Origin: G963662905 sp963662905
GTDB lineage: Bacteria > Bacteroidota > Bacteroidia > Bacteroidales > WRLA01
Reading direction: 5' to 3'
Assembly (NCBI GenBank): GCA_963662905.2
Contig: CAXXFD010000002.1
Location: forward strand, 1-64,000
Length of the DNA stretch: 64,000 nucleotides
Shown here: one piece after another, positions 8,555 through 17,961 of the stretch
How positions within the stretch are numbered: position 1 is the first letter of the stretch
How the letters are laid out: each line of letters starts with the position of its first letter
The notes under the pieces: model-generated
What the model was told of the DNA's origin: nothing
Database searches by the model: none
The model's input: only the letters and a program-made list of their open reading frames with translations
Position numbers and translations under genes: made by a program

Positions 8555-9901
8555 ATGGCAAGAAAAGTTTTTATATCGGTTTTAGGGACAAATAAATATT
8601 TAGAAGCGAGGTATTATTTTGGTTCAAAACCATCCGGAAATGAAGAAGCTTTGCGATTTGTACAGGAGAAAACGATAAAGGAATATTGCGAAAAATGGGG
8701 CGATAAAGATAAAATTTTAATTTTCCTTACTAATGAAGCAAAAGGGAAAAACTGGATTGAAGCAGCGCATAATGGTGAATATGAGGGGTTATCGAAACGC
8801 TTATCAATGCTTAAGCTGAAATGCCCGGTAAAAGGGATTGATATTCCCGAAGGCTTGGATGAAGATGAAATTTGGCAGATATTTTCCACTGTCTTTTACC
8901 AACTCGAGGATGGAGATGAATTGTATTTTGATATCACCCATTCTTTCAGGATGTTGCCAATGGTTATTATGGTTTTGATCAATTATGCAAAATTTTTAAA
9001 ATCAGGAATTACAGTTAAGAGTATTACTTACGGTGCTTTTGAAAAATTAGGGCCAACTTATAAAGTTAAGGAAATCCCGTTAGAACAAAGATGGGTGCAA
9101 ATACTTGAATTAAAGCAGCTTTCTGTGCTGCAGGATTATACTAATGCGGCAAATGAATTTGTGAAACATGGTGCGGTCAAAAGTCTTTCAGATCTTTTCC
9201 CTGACTCAGGTTTTTCCTTTGCATTAAATAGTTTTTCAGATGCCTTTTCAGGCTGTCGTGGAATTGATGTATTTGAAGCTGAAAGCGCTTCTTTATTGAA
9301 GAAAGAAGTTGAAAATTTAGATGATAATATACATCCGGCTCAACGACCCATTATTGAGAAAATCAAAAACAAGGTGGATTATTTTAGGAGTGGAGAAATT
9401 GTACAAAACGGAATTGCAGGAGTTGTGTATTGCATTGATCATGGACTAGTCCAGCAAGCAATAACTCTGCTTTCTGAGTTAATGGTGACTTATGTGTTGG
9501 CTTATCTACAGTATGATTGGAAATTAAAATTTAACCGGGATATATGTTCAAGCGCCTTAAGTAAGTTTAATAAAGAAGGCTATAATGCTGACCTCGTATT
9601 ACAAAAATACAGAAGACAGGTTGAGGCAGGTAAACTAAGCGGTTCTGATTATCTTGAATTGGAGAAAAGGCTGAACGATTTGATTGAAAAGATATATAAT
9701 CTTGAGTTTAAAGAAGTGCTAACAAAAGACATCTATTCTTGTTTGCAAATCGGAACAAGAGACGATATTAACCATGCAGGAATAAGAGATAAATCAAAGT
9801 CAACCAAGAAGTTAGAAGAAAGCTTATTGAAGTATTATAATCTTTTTAAGAATATAATAATTGCCAAATACCCAATATCCGATGCTCCTAAACCTATCTA
9901 A
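8555..9901 (+). CDS. CARF-HEPN CRISPR effector ribonuclease (Csx1/Csx2, DxTHG-like)
   Basis: 448 residues from ATG 8555 (MARKVFISVLGTNKY). The N-terminal half has the Rossmann-like CARF pattern: first strand VFISVLGT, ILIFLTNEA, and FDITHSFRMLP near residue 125, the DxTH-type motif of TM1812/DxTHG proteins (serine replaces the usual glycine). The C-terminal half is helical and ends with R402-DDIN-H407, the Rx4H catalytic motif of HEPN ribonucleases. Family members bind cyclic oligoadenylate made by Cas10 and then cut RNA non-specifically. The gene has its own promoter and overlaps the next gene by 20 bases, so effector and candidate switch-off protein are made together. Confidence 0.85.
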   Translation: MARKVFISVLGTNKYLEARYYFGSKPSGNEEALRFVQEKTIKEYCEKWGDKDKILIFLTNEAKGKNWIEAAHNGEYEGLSKRLSMLKLKCPVKGIDIPEGLDEDEIWQIFSTVFYQLEDGDELYFDITHSFRMLPMVIMVLINYAKFLKSGITVKSITYGAFEKLGPTYKVKEIPLEQRWVQILELKQLSVLQDYTNAANEFVKHGAVKSLSDLFPDSGFSFALNSFSDAFSGCRGIDVFEAESASLLKKEVENLDDNIHPAQRPIIEKIKNKVDYFRSGEIVQNGIAGVVYCIDHGLVQQAITLLSELMVTYVLAYLQYDWKLKFNRDICSSALSKFNKEGYNADLVLQKYRRQVEAGKLSGSDYLELEKRLNDLIEKIYNLEFKEVLTKDIYSCLQIGTRDDINHAGIRDKSKSTKKLEESLLKYYNLFKNIIIAKYPISDAPKPI

Positions 9902-10253
9902 CCACCCTATATCCTCATGGGACAGCAGCCAGCTTTTGACGGCACAGGAAATTTATGGTACTGTTACTGACCTGGATTTCCCTAAGGTAAGACCCGAAGC
10001 GGATGAAGAGGAAATCGACCGCTTGGCACTGAAATATTTTGATGTGGTAAGCGCGCATTTTGACCAATGCGCCAATGACAATTGCCATAATGCAGTGCAT
10101 ATTCAGGGCGAATTTACTTTCTGCTTCCGTTTAGTAAATTTATTGAAAAGCTCTGGCATTGAATGTATTGCATCTACTACGGAGCGTGAGGTCAGGGAAA
10201 ACGGAAACCAAAAGACAAGTACTTTTAAATTTATCCGATTCCGAAAGTATTAA
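9882..10253 (+). CDS. Small CRISPR accessory protein, candidate ring nuclease
   Basis: 123 residues from ATG 9882, which overlaps the end of the CARF effector by 20 bases. It begins MLLNLSNHPISSW, followed by TDLDFPKVRPEADEEEI, and later VHIQGEFTFCFRLVNLLK, IASTTER and FKFIRFRKY. The order (strand ending in a small loop, acidic segment, G-E-x-T motif, helix, strand) is that of small half-CARF proteins such as Csx15, Csx16 and Csx20, some of which degrade cyclic oligoadenylate. I know related proteins beside type III loci but cannot fix the exact family. Translational coupling to the effector fits an off-switch. Function is inferred. Confidence 0.55.
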   Translation: MLLNLSNHPISSWDSSQLLTAQEIYGTVTDLDFPKVRPEADEEEIDRLALKYFDVVSAHFDQCANDNCHNAVHIQGEFTFCFRLVNLLKSSGIECIASTTEREVRENGNQKTSTFKFIRFRKY

Positions 10254-10265
10254 TTATGAGTTTAT

Positions 10266-10298
10266 ACTGATCGGATGACTTTGATTCATCCGATCAGT
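10266..10298. terminator. Hairpin between convergent genes
   Basis: ACTGATCGGATGA (10266-10278) and TCATCCGATCAGT (10286-10298) form a perfect 13-base-pair stem with a seven-base loop. It lies between the convergent ends of the candidate ring nuclease and the WYL gene, so it may end transcription from both sides, though no strong T-run follows. Confidence 0.6.
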
Positions 10299-10324
10299 TT
10301 GAGATGCTTTCAATGCCAAAAAAT

Positions 10325-11344
10325 TTATTCCCTTTCAGGATTTTCCGAATACATTTTGTTCATACTTGCAGCTATTGCTTTTAGCTTCTCCCGCAACGAT
10401 TTTGGTTTCATAACTTCAAGGTCGCTACCATAGGAAAGCAGCAGTGAAATCAATTCAGGATTTTGTTTTAAACGTACTTTGAAATCAATGTATTCATTGC
10501 TCCTGTCAATTATTTCCTGACTGCTGTGTATCGGTTTTGTATTGATATATTGAGCCCGTTCATTATTGACCCTAAAAATGATGTCTTCTGCTTTTTTCCC
10601 TTGCATTACCGTAACGCCTATTACATCATTAAAATAATTTGAAGGATCAAAATTCCTCTCCTTTTCAGGATCAGGAACAATAGCTTCCCGGGAAGGCTCA
10701 AAAGACTGTATTCGGTCGAGAGGAAGGATGTCAAAATTCCGATGGGTTCCATTATACCCAACTAAAAACCAACGATTATTGAAAATTTTGATAAAACGGG
10801 GCTGAAATGGAATAATAATACCCTTTGTATTTCGGAATGATTGATAGTTTATCAAAATGCTTTCCTTTTTTTTGATCGCTTTTCGTAATTCCGGAATCAG
10901 TATCTGTCCCATGCTTTCCGGCTTATAATCCAGTTGGATAATCGGGTCATTGTCATCACTGCCATCGATCAGGATATTCAGGGATGTTTTATAGCCCTCA
11001 AAAAAATCAAAACGTGTAAACTGTGCAAGTATGCCTGAAATATCGCGCAGCAGTTCTTTGTCCATGGGCATCATAATATCTTCTGGCACTTCCGCTTCCA
11101 GTGGGTAAAAGTATCCATAGTTTCGTTTAATTTTGATCGGCAGCACAAAACCCAGTTCATTATGTGGGTCGCGCAAGGTTTTGAGGTCTTCTCGAATGGT
11201 TCGTTCTTTAACCGGATAGCCTGTTTGCGTACGGATAATGTTCATTAATTCGCACAGGTCAATGTATTGCTGCCTGTTTTGCCGATCGAAAAGGCATTTA
11301 TGTATGGTCTTATAGCGTAGAAAAGCATTGTAATTTAAGGGCAT
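10325..11344 (-). CDS. WYL-domain transcriptional regulator
   Basis: 339 residues from the ATG at 11344 (MPLNYNAFLRYKTIHKCLFD); the open frame extends to 11599 but that part overlaps the divergent helicase start and lacks family features. The N-terminal region is a winged helix-turn-helix (CELMNIIRTQTG, ERTIREDLKTLR). The middle holds the WYL domain, with ILINYQSFR and RWFLVGYNG, where W-F-L replaces W-Y-L, and LPLDRI. A C-terminal WCX-type region follows. WYL proteins often regulate CRISPR and other defence genes and may sense nucleic-acid ligands. It faces the helicase-cas1 operon across 183 bases, so control of that operon is a reasonable inference. Confidence 0.85.
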   Translation of the reverse strand: MPLNYNAFLRYKTIHKCLFDRQNRQQYIDLCELMNIIRTQTGYPVKERTIREDLKTLRDPHNELGFVLPIKIKRNYGYFYPLEAEVPEDIMMPMDKELLRDISGILAQFTRFDFFEGYKTSLNILIDGSDDNDPIIQLDYKPESMGQILIPELRKAIKKKESILINYQSFRNTKGIIIPFQPRFIKIFNNRWFLVGYNGTHRNFDILPLDRIQSFEPSREAIVPDPEKERNFDPSNYFNDVIGVTVMQGKKAEDIIFRVNNERAQYINTKPIHSSQEIIDRSNEYIDFKVRLKQNPELISLLLSYGSDLEVMKPKSLREKLKAIAASMNKMYSENPERE

Positions 11345-11527
11345 GGCTTTTTTTAACAAAACTAATGAATGTATCATTGCAATAAAAGCTTTTTTTCTTT
11401 GCCCAATATTATGTGTATTGGTGTTTTTTCGAAACGATGTATCCTGTTTTTCTGAATTAGCAAAATAATCCGGTATATATTGTATCTTTTTAATATAATT
11501 TGCGTACAAACTTTTAAAAATAGTAAT

Positions 11528-13570
11528 ATGAAACTCTCTGAGCAGCAAAAAGATGTTTTTGAGGATATTTTGCGTTTTCTCCAGGATCCGTATCAACAAA
11601 TTTTTGTTTTAAAAGGATATGCCGGCACCGGTAAAACAAGCTTATTAAAGGGGCTGGTCGTTTATCTCAAACAATGCGGGATTAATTTTCGTATTGCTGC
11701 CCCTACGGGAAGGGCGGCGAAGATTTTATCAAATAAAACCGAATACCCTGCCAGCACGATTCATAAACTTATATATGATTATGAAAAAATGCATTTTGAT
11801 GATAAGGAACTATGCTTTTACTTTCAATTGAAATCGGAAAAACCGGCGCATGGAAGTGTATTGATCTTTGATGAGGCTTCGATGATCGGGGATACTGCAC
11901 CAGGCGAGAACCATGGTTTGGTATTTGGCAGTGGAAAGCTGTTGAGCGATATTTTTGATTTTGCTGCAAACGATACGGAGAATGGCATAAAGATCGTTTT
12001 TGTTGGGGATGATGCTCAATTGCCGCCAATTACCGACCGATTCAGCAAAGCCTTGCAGCCCGAGCTGTTGCAGGAAAAATACACGGGCGTCCTTTCAGCC
12101 ATGCTTACAGAGGTTTTTCGTACGCTTGCCGATCATCCGGTATTGAAACTGTGCACCCAAATCAGGCAAGCCATACAGCAAGAGCAGTTCAATAAAATTG
12201 ATTTTGTTTATGGCGATAAAATTCAAAAGCTGAAATACGCCGAACTCACAGAAAAATATAAAGCTATTGATTCCAAATCTAAAATTATTATTTGCTGGTC
12301 GAACCGTATGGCATTGGCTTACTCAATAATGATCCGGGAAAAAGTTTATGGCAGGACAGAGCTTCTGGAAGCGGGAGACCGTGTGATGATCGCAAAAAAC
12401 AATTATAACAACGGCAGCATTTTGTTTAATGGTTCCTTTGCGAGTATTCATGCAATAAGCATAGAAGAGAGCCAACGCAGCATAACGCTCAAAGAAAAAG
12501 AAGGGAAGAAAAAAGTTGTACAGCTTCGGTATCGGGATGCTGTTTTGCTCACTGATGATGGAGAAGAAGTAGTGGCTAAAGTTTTTATGAATTTCATTGA
12601 GGAACCGGATTCAAATCCCTTTGCGAAATATGGTCGGGCTATGTTTGTAGATGCGCTCATTCGTGCAAAAAATGAAGGAATTGAATATTATCCCAAAAAT
12701 AAATACAAAAACGAACTATTTACCCAATGGCTTAAAAAGGATGCGTTTTATAATTGCCTGATCTTGAAATATGGATATGCCATCACTTGCCACAAAGCTC
12801 AGGGTGGGGAATGGCAGCATGTTTTTGCCGATTTGAACCAGCTCACGGGTAAAAGGACGCTTCCGTTTTTTAAATGGACTTACACGGCGCTTACGCGGAG
12901 CAGCGATTATCTTTACCTTATTGACCCCCCTGAACTCCGACCGTTCAGTGATATGATCATACAAACGAATCAACTGAAAAAAGCCAATGCCAAAGCCTGG
13001 TACGTGCCCCCGCTCATTGATGAAGAAAATATGGAGCCTGCTTTTGAAAAGTTTCCTTTCCTCAAACAGCGTAATGATAAACTGGAACATCTTGCTTTAA
13101 AGCTTGGTTGGGCTCTGAAAATTAAATTTATGAATTTTCAAGTGGAATATAGCTTTCAATCTATTGAGGATTTTGTGGTTGTAAGGCAATTTTATTCTGC
13201 GGACTATTTCAGGACAGATTGGAACTGGATGAAGGGAGACCCGAAACACAAGCCTGCAATTGGTGAAATACTACAGGCTTCCTTGTATATTTCTGAACCA
13301 CCTCCTCCCCCTTGTACCGATGCGCGCTTTGATTTTTATGAAAGCCTAAGGGATTTTTGTGTAAAAAATGATATTAAAATAACGAATATCCTGATCGGTG
13401 ATTTCAGCATTACATTCTACTTGATAACCGATAATCCAGCCACCGAGTGCATGGCTTATATCAATAAAAAGAACATCATCAGCAATGTGCAGTTATCTGC
13501 TTTGCAGCCCGATACGGATCATAAGTACCGCAAGCTGCTCGAAATGATTCAGTTATTCAAAGAATCCTAA
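11528..13570 (+). CDS. RecD/Pif1-like SF1B helicase
   Basis: 680 residues from ATG 11528. Walker A GYAGTGKT lies at 30-37, Walker B with LIFDEASM near 112, a sensor-like VFVGDDAQLPP follows, and the UvrD_C_2 motif TCHKAQGGEW sits near 419. This is the architecture of RecD2/Dda-type 5'-3' DNA helicases. A roughly 180-residue C-terminal extension of unknown type follows (NWMKGDPKHKPAIGEI, then a proline-rich EPPPPPC). It heads an operon in which the last gene is cas1, with gaps of 13, 39 and 9 bases. A role in making or trimming prespacer DNA is suggested by this setting, not shown. Confidence 0.85.
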   Translation: MKLSEQQKDVFEDILRFLQDPYQQIFVLKGYAGTGKTSLLKGLVVYLKQCGINFRIAAPTGRAAKILSNKTEYPASTIHKLIYDYEKMHFDDKELCFYFQLKSEKPAHGSVLIFDEASMIGDTAPGENHGLVFGSGKLLSDIFDFAANDTENGIKIVFVGDDAQLPPITDRFSKALQPELLQEKYTGVLSAMLTEVFRTLADHPVLKLCTQIRQAIQQEQFNKIDFVYGDKIQKLKYAELTEKYKAIDSKSKIIICWSNRMALAYSIMIREKVYGRTELLEAGDRVMIAKNNYNNGSILFNGSFASIHAISIEESQRSITLKEKEGKKKVVQLRYRDAVLLTDDGEEVVAKVFMNFIEEPDSNPFAKYGRAMFVDALIRAKNEGIEYYPKNKYKNELFTQWLKKDAFYNCLILKYGYAITCHKAQGGEWQHVFADLNQLTGKRTLPFFKWTYTALTRSSDYLYLIDPPELRPFSDMIIQTNQLKKANAKAWYVPPLIDEENMEPAFEKFPFLKQRNDKLEHLALKLGWALKIKFMNFQVEYSFQSIEDFVVVRQFYSADYFRTDWNWMKGDPKHKPAIGEILQASLYISEPPPPPCTDARFDFYESLRDFCVKNDIKITNILIGDFSITFYLITDNPATECMAYINKKNIISNVQLSALQPDTDHKYRKLLEMIQLFKES

Positions 13571-13583
13571 AAAATTATGTGCG

Positions 13584-15095
13584 ATGGAAAATCTGGCAAT
13601 ATTGAACAAAAAGTATTATGCAGCAAAACAAAAACTTGAACGCGACCCTGAAAATGATTTTAACTACAGGGAAATCAGGAATGTTTTGTTTGCATTTATG
13701 GATTTTAGCCGGGAAACAAAAAACGATAATTGGTTCCTGAGATCCTTATCAGAATTAATGCGAAACCGGCCATTAACCAATGACGCCTATTTTTACGAAA
13801 CCCTCGCATTTAAACTTGGAAAATACATTTGGTATTTGAAACCTGATGATAATACACCAATTGACGACAGCAAAGTGGCGCCTGTGTTAAAAATTTTGCA
13901 TGGTCTTCCTTTTAGCAGAGGCGGAATGGGATTTAAATTTCTTTTAAAAGCATTTTTACGCTTGGAACCTGATTCGTCGCTTGTGCCTGAATTTTTGAAC
14001 TGGTTGCTGGAAAGCCCCTTAATTCTTAAAAACGAAGACTGTCAAGACCAGAAAGCTGCTGATAAAGAGATCAATTATCCTGCCTTTACAAAAACATTGG
14101 TATCTTCTTTAAAAAAGATGCTCCTTTTGATGGATTATTCTTCTGATGAAAATTCTTTAGCTGCGCAATTGGATGAATTTTTGACAACCATACTCCAGGA
14201 AGCTGTCAAGGAGAATTCCAGGTATCAATACTGGTTCTTTTATAGATACTTTTTGATGCAGATAAAAAACTGGAGGGGCGAGGATATTTTTGATGAAATG
14301 AAGGGGCTGGTCGCTCAAAAGAGCAAAGAATTTTATTTATGGGACCTGCTTGCACAACATGCACCTGAAAAAGATAAACTGGCCTGTTATGCCGCTGCCC
14401 TTTATAATGGCATAAATGAAGAAATGCTCATAAAAGTTCATGTAAAAATGGCCTACCAGCTCATTACACAAGAACTATATGATTATGCCTCGGCAGAAAT
14501 TAATATTGCCGTTCAAACACGCAACAAAAATGACTGGCCGATTCCTCTTGACCTTCAGGAATTGATGAACAACAAATGGTATAAGCCCCAAAACAATATC
14601 GGCTCCAATAAACGCAAAGCCTTTTACCGGGAGAAGGCCTTTGATGCGTTTAAGCTTATTGGTGAAGCAAAGACCGGAATATTTATAGGTTTCAACAAAT
14701 TAAAAAATGACAAAGGCGTCCTGTATTACTATAATTTTGCTGTACTAAGCCGCCAAAGCCATACGCTGCTAAGCAAGCGGCCTTTAGATTTAACAACAGG
14801 GGCTGCCTATGAGCTGCTTATCGATAAAGCGCACAGTTCTCGTGACAAAGTGAAAATAATGTTCTTCAGGCCAACAGATAAATACCCGGTCGATTTGCTC
14901 AAAACCGAAAAAGGCGAACTCAGGATGCCGGAAGGTAAAACACATGGCTTCCTGAATGATGTATTTCTGCCGCCTCCTTTTATCGAAAAGTACCGTTTGC
15001 AGCATAATCAACTGCTGAGTGTACAGGCTGTAAAAAACTGGAACAAAACCAGAAATGAATGGGGCTGGTTAGCCATCAAACTGAATAAACAATAA
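13584..15095 (+). CDS. Unknown helical protein in cas1 operon
   Basis: 503 residues starting 13 bases after the helicase. Residues 1 to about 330 look like helical repeats (TPR- or HEAT-like spacing of aromatic and small residues, e.g. WFLRSLSELM, CYAAALYNG). Residues about 340-500 are richer in strands (GIFIGFNKLKNDKGVLYYYNFAVL and HGFLNDVFLPPPFI, then GWLAIKL), perhaps a cold-shock/OB-like nucleic-acid-binding part. I do not recognise a named family. Being between a helicase and CARF-cas1 genes suggests a part in spacer acquisition or its control. Confidence 0.5.
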   Translation: MENLAILNKKYYAAKQKLERDPENDFNYREIRNVLFAFMDFSRETKNDNWFLRSLSELMRNRPLTNDAYFYETLAFKLGKYIWYLKPDDNTPIDDSKVAPVLKILHGLPFSRGGMGFKFLLKAFLRLEPDSSLVPEFLNWLLESPLILKNEDCQDQKAADKEINYPAFTKTLVSSLKKMLLLMDYSSDENSLAAQLDEFLTTILQEAVKENSRYQYWFFYRYFLMQIKNWRGEDIFDEMKGLVAQKSKEFYLWDLLAQHAPEKDKLACYAAALYNGINEEMLIKVHVKMAYQLITQELYDYASAEINIAVQTRNKNDWPIPLDLQELMNNKWYKPQNNIGSNKRKAFYREKAFDAFKLIGEAKTGIFIGFNKLKNDKGVLYYYNFAVLSRQSHTLLSKRPLDLTTGAAYELLIDKAHSSRDKVKIMFFRPTDKYPVDLLKTEKGELRMPEGKTHGFLNDVFLPPPFIEKYRLQHNQLLSVQAVKNWNKTRNEWGWLAIKLNKQ

Positions 15096-15134
15096 TGCTG
15101 CTTATTGCTGATTTTTTCTACCTTCGGCAACTAA

Positions 15135-15749
15135 ATGATGCAACAAATGAATAAAAAAATACTACTGGCCAATGTGGGAAACCGCAATATAATGTACCGT
15201 GGCGAATTTTATCATGAACTTTTTAGCCAAAGCGAACTTGATGTAAATTTTCGAGACTGGACACATAAACTACTGAGCAATTTTGAACAACATCGGGAGC
15301 TGATCCAATATCCCATCCTACAGCAGTTTTTTGAAGAAACTGAGTATCAACCGGATTATATTTTTCTTTTTGCAACAAACAGCCCTCAGGGTTTGCGCAA
15401 CGACCAGGATACGATCTATGCTGCCGAAATTATCAGGAAACTTTTGGAGCTGCATCATCCCGGACTGGCAACAAATATTATCGAGGTCAATCAAAATGTT
15501 ATTGATGAAAATGCCCTGATCCGTTTTTATGCCAAAAAATTTGAAGGCATTAAAAATATGTTCCCACAAGGTAATTTTTTAATCAATGAAAGCGGGGGAA
15601 CGCCACAGCAGGTATTTGCACTGAAAACTTGCAGCTATTTCCTTTTGCCAGCCTTTTGCACTCAGAACCTGATTGTTGGCCAGCATTTAGGCCAAAGCAA
15701 AATATTGAAAAACAAGCCGGAGGCATTTTTTGAACTCCTGAAAACATAA
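15135..15749 (+). CDS. Stand-alone CARF-domain protein
   Basis: 204 residues (200 if the ATG at 15147 is used). The start ILLANVGNRNI is the first strand and loop of a CARF domain; YIFLFATNSPQGLR gives the second strand; and FLINESGGTPQQ near residue 149 is the ligand-site motif N-x-SGGT-x-x seen in Csm6/Csx1-type CARF domains. No HEPN, nuclease or HTH part follows, so this is a bare sensor domain. Such proteins can be ring nucleases that destroy cyclic oligoadenylate, or ligand-dependent regulators. Its place nine bases before cas1 would couple signalling to adaptation. Confidence 0.7.
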   Translation: MMQQMNKKILLANVGNRNIMYRGEFYHELFSQSELDVNFRDWTHKLLSNFEQHRELIQYPILQQFFEETEYQPDYIFLFATNSPQGLRNDQDTIYAAEIIRKLLELHHPGLATNIIEVNQNVIDENALIRFYAKKFEGIKNMFPQGNFLINESGGTPQQVFALKTCSYFLLPAFCTQNLIVGQHLGQSKILKNKPEAFFELLKT

Positions 15750-15758
15750 TTTATTGAT

Positions 15759-16736
15759 ATGCATTTGGTTTTGAAATCTTTTGGAAGCAGCTTGCAGGTG
15801 GAAAACAAGCAGTTCCTGGTTACGCACGATAAAGGCAAGCAGATTTTGCACCCTTCAAAAATCAAGAGCATCACCATTAGCCGTGGTGCGCGCATTAGCA
15901 GCGATGCAGCTATTATGGCCATCGAAAATGAAATTGGGGTGATGTTTGTCGATAAAACAGGACGCCCAATAGGTAGGTTGTGGAGCAATAAATACGGCTC
16001 GGTATCAAAAATCAGGCGAAAACAACTTGAGTTTATAAACCATCCGGCAGCTACGCGTTGGATTATTTCTGTTATAAAGGATAAGATCGAAAACCAAACG
16101 GCCTTGATCATGACTTTTGATGCGCCGGAGCGGGAACAAAAAAACTATATGGTGCGCACTGTATCTAAACTCGAAAAAATAAAGGATAAGCTGCATAGCG
16201 TTAAAGATGATTTGATCAAAGATGCTGCCCCATCATTGAGAGGCTGGGAAGGAAGTGCTTCGCGTATCTATTTTGAAGCTGTGAGCTATTTCCTGCCAAA
16301 GGAATATCAGTATGAAGGCCGTAGCCAGCATCCGGCCTTTGACGCCTTCAACTGCTTGCTCAATTATGGCTACGGAATGCTGTATGGCAAAGTGGAATCG
16401 GCTCTCATCCGTGCCGGTATCGACCCCTACCTCGGCATTATGCACCGCGATGAATATAACAGACCGGTTTTGGTTTATGATTTTATTGAAAAATACAGGG
16501 TGTGGGTCGATTTTGTCGTTATTGCACTTTGTCTCCAAAAGGCTGTTGATGATGAACTCTTCGAAATAAAAGATAATGGCGCGTATTGGCTGGCACCGGC
16601 CGGTAAAAGGGTCTTGATCAATGCTGTAAACGATTACCTCGCCGAAATAGTCGCCATGAAGTCTGTAAACAGGTCAAGGGAAAACCATATTTTTCTTGAT
16701 GCCCAAAAACTTGCTACGAAATTTCAATCGGTTTAG
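15759..16736 (+). CDS. cas1: Cas1 integrase
   Basis: 325 residues, normal length for Cas1. The N-terminal strand domain has ISRGARISSDA and IGVMFVDKTGRPIGR. The helical catalytic domain carries the three metal ligands: E164 in GWEGSASRIYF, H229 in GIMHRDEYNRP, and D241/E244 in YDFIEKYR. Cas1 with Cas2 inserts spacers at the leader end of the array. It closes the helicase operon, and its 3' end faces the primase gene across 29 bases. No reverse transcriptase is fused, so acquisition should be from DNA. Confidence 0.97.
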   Translation: MHLVLKSFGSSLQVENKQFLVTHDKGKQILHPSKIKSITISRGARISSDAAIMAIENEIGVMFVDKTGRPIGRLWSNKYGSVSKIRRKQLEFINHPAATRWIISVIKDKIENQTALIMTFDAPEREQKNYMVRTVSKLEKIKDKLHSVKDDLIKDAAPSLRGWEGSASRIYFEAVSYFLPKEYQYEGRSQHPAFDAFNCLLNYGYGMLYGKVESALIRAGIDPYLGIMHRDEYNRPVLVYDFIEKYRVWVDFVVIALCLQKAVDDELFEIKDNGAYWLAPAGKRVLINAVNDYLAEIVAMKSVNRSRENHIFLDAQKLATKFQSV

Positions 16737-16765
16737 GGGTGGCCCGGTGGCTTTGGCAACTTTAG

Positions 16766-17896
16766 TTAAAATGGCGGGTTCTGTTCACGTCCTTCCGTTT
16801 TATCGATTTGCCATACAGGAAGCTGTGTGCCGCTCAAGGCAATATCAGCTTCTGTCGGCTTTGCTTCAGCAGGTGATGCTTGCCCATTTATTTCAAGGGT
16901 ATATTCCTGTATCTTTTTGCTATTGTTGATGGCAATTTGAATCAAATCCTTTGCCAGTTTATTGAACTCTTGATTGCATTTATTCTTGGCTGAACACACT
17001 ATGCGATATCCATTCCTTCCGTAATACAGGTTTGCCTCTGCATAAAGATCATCAAGATAAAATCCTATCTGCTTGCCATACTGTATGTTTTTGATCAGCT
17101 TTGTTTTTATATTGTGTTCCTCTGCCTTTGCTTCTATTTTTTCATACATATTGTCCAGCTCTTCCGGAACAAAAGGGTCGTTGTGCTGCTTTTCGCGCTC
17201 GGGATATAATAGTTTTTTTATTGCGGCAAGCTTCTCATTGCCCAAACCGGATGCCTGTTTTGCTGTGCCTTTTGGGATTTTCTCTTCTGCTGCGTGTACT
17301 TCTGTGGCGTTTTCAAAATCTATATAATCGTTAATGTCAATGTCCTGGCTCAATGGATTGAAATATGCTTCTGCATCATGACAAATAAAATGTGCCCGGG
17401 CCACATCCGAAGTCTTGAAATCTATTATTTCCTCAAGCTGATAGCGCAATGCAAAAGCACCGGCAAAATTGGCATAAAATAATTTGTATTTCATGGCATC
17501 GGTGACACGTTCCCTGAATTGAAATATGATTTTCAGCCCATTGCCTCCGGGCGAACGGAACATCAAATGCACCCTCTCGTCTTCTTTGAGCTGCCCGAAC
17601 AATTCCTCCAACTGCCTGTTTTGCTCTGTAATATGATCCAGGTCCAACACAAAATAGCCCGTACCCGTAAAATGATCCGAATGCCTGATGGAAGGTTGAA
17701 ACAAGCTGCACGCAAAATACGGCAACATGCGTTTCATCTCCGTGTATTTTTCCTCCGAAATCGTTTTAATTTTTCGGATATGCCCTGTAAAGGAGCATAA
17801 GTTGTCTTCTTTGTTGCTGATAATGTGATAGAGCTTTTCCATATCAATACGCTCCATTTGCTCACGACTGCTAATATCATTTCCTTTGGATATCAT
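16766..17896 (-). CDS. CRISPR-associated primase-polymerase (AEP, VirE_N/BT4734-like)
   Basis: 376 residues. The N-terminal 190 residues match the archaeo-eukaryotic primase fold of the BT4734/VirE_N group: GYFVLDLDHI with D85 and D87 (motif I), SPGGNGLKIIF at 115-125 (motif II), and SDVARAHFICHDAEAYFN with D164 (motif III). The C-terminal half is helical and charged, with no helicase domain. Primase-polymerases of this kind (CAPPs) are known beside Cas1-Cas2, mostly in type III systems, and may copy or fill in prespacer DNA. The gene lies between cas1 and cas2 on the opposite strand, 65 bases from the cas2 start, so the two are divergently transcribed. Confidence 0.85.
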   Translation of the reverse strand: MISKGNDISSREQMERIDMEKLYHIISNKEDNLCSFTGHIRKIKTISEEKYTEMKRMLPYFACSLFQPSIRHSDHFTGTGYFVLDLDHITEQNRQLEELFGQLKEDERVHLMFRSPGGNGLKIIFQFRERVTDAMKYKLFYANFAGAFALRYQLEEIIDFKTSDVARAHFICHDAEAYFNPLSQDIDINDYIDFENATEVHAAEEKIPKGTAKQASGLGNEKLAAIKKLLYPEREKQHNDPFVPEELDNMYEKIEAKAEEHNIKTKLIKNIQYGKQIGFYLDDLYAEANLYYGRNGYRIVCSAKNKCNQEFNKLAKDLIQIAINNSKKIQEYTLEINGQASPAEAKPTEADIALSGTQLPVWQIDKTEGREQNPPF

Positions 17897-17961
17897 ACTG
17901 CTTTGATTTTTTGCTACTTTTACGCCAGGGATTCAAATAAGTTACATCAAATTGATTATTA

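Noticed and set aside
16766..17896. Reverse transcriptase associated with Cas1
   Set aside because: The motifs (DLD, SPGGNG, SDVAR) are those of an archaeo-eukaryotic primase, and no YxDD motif is present.
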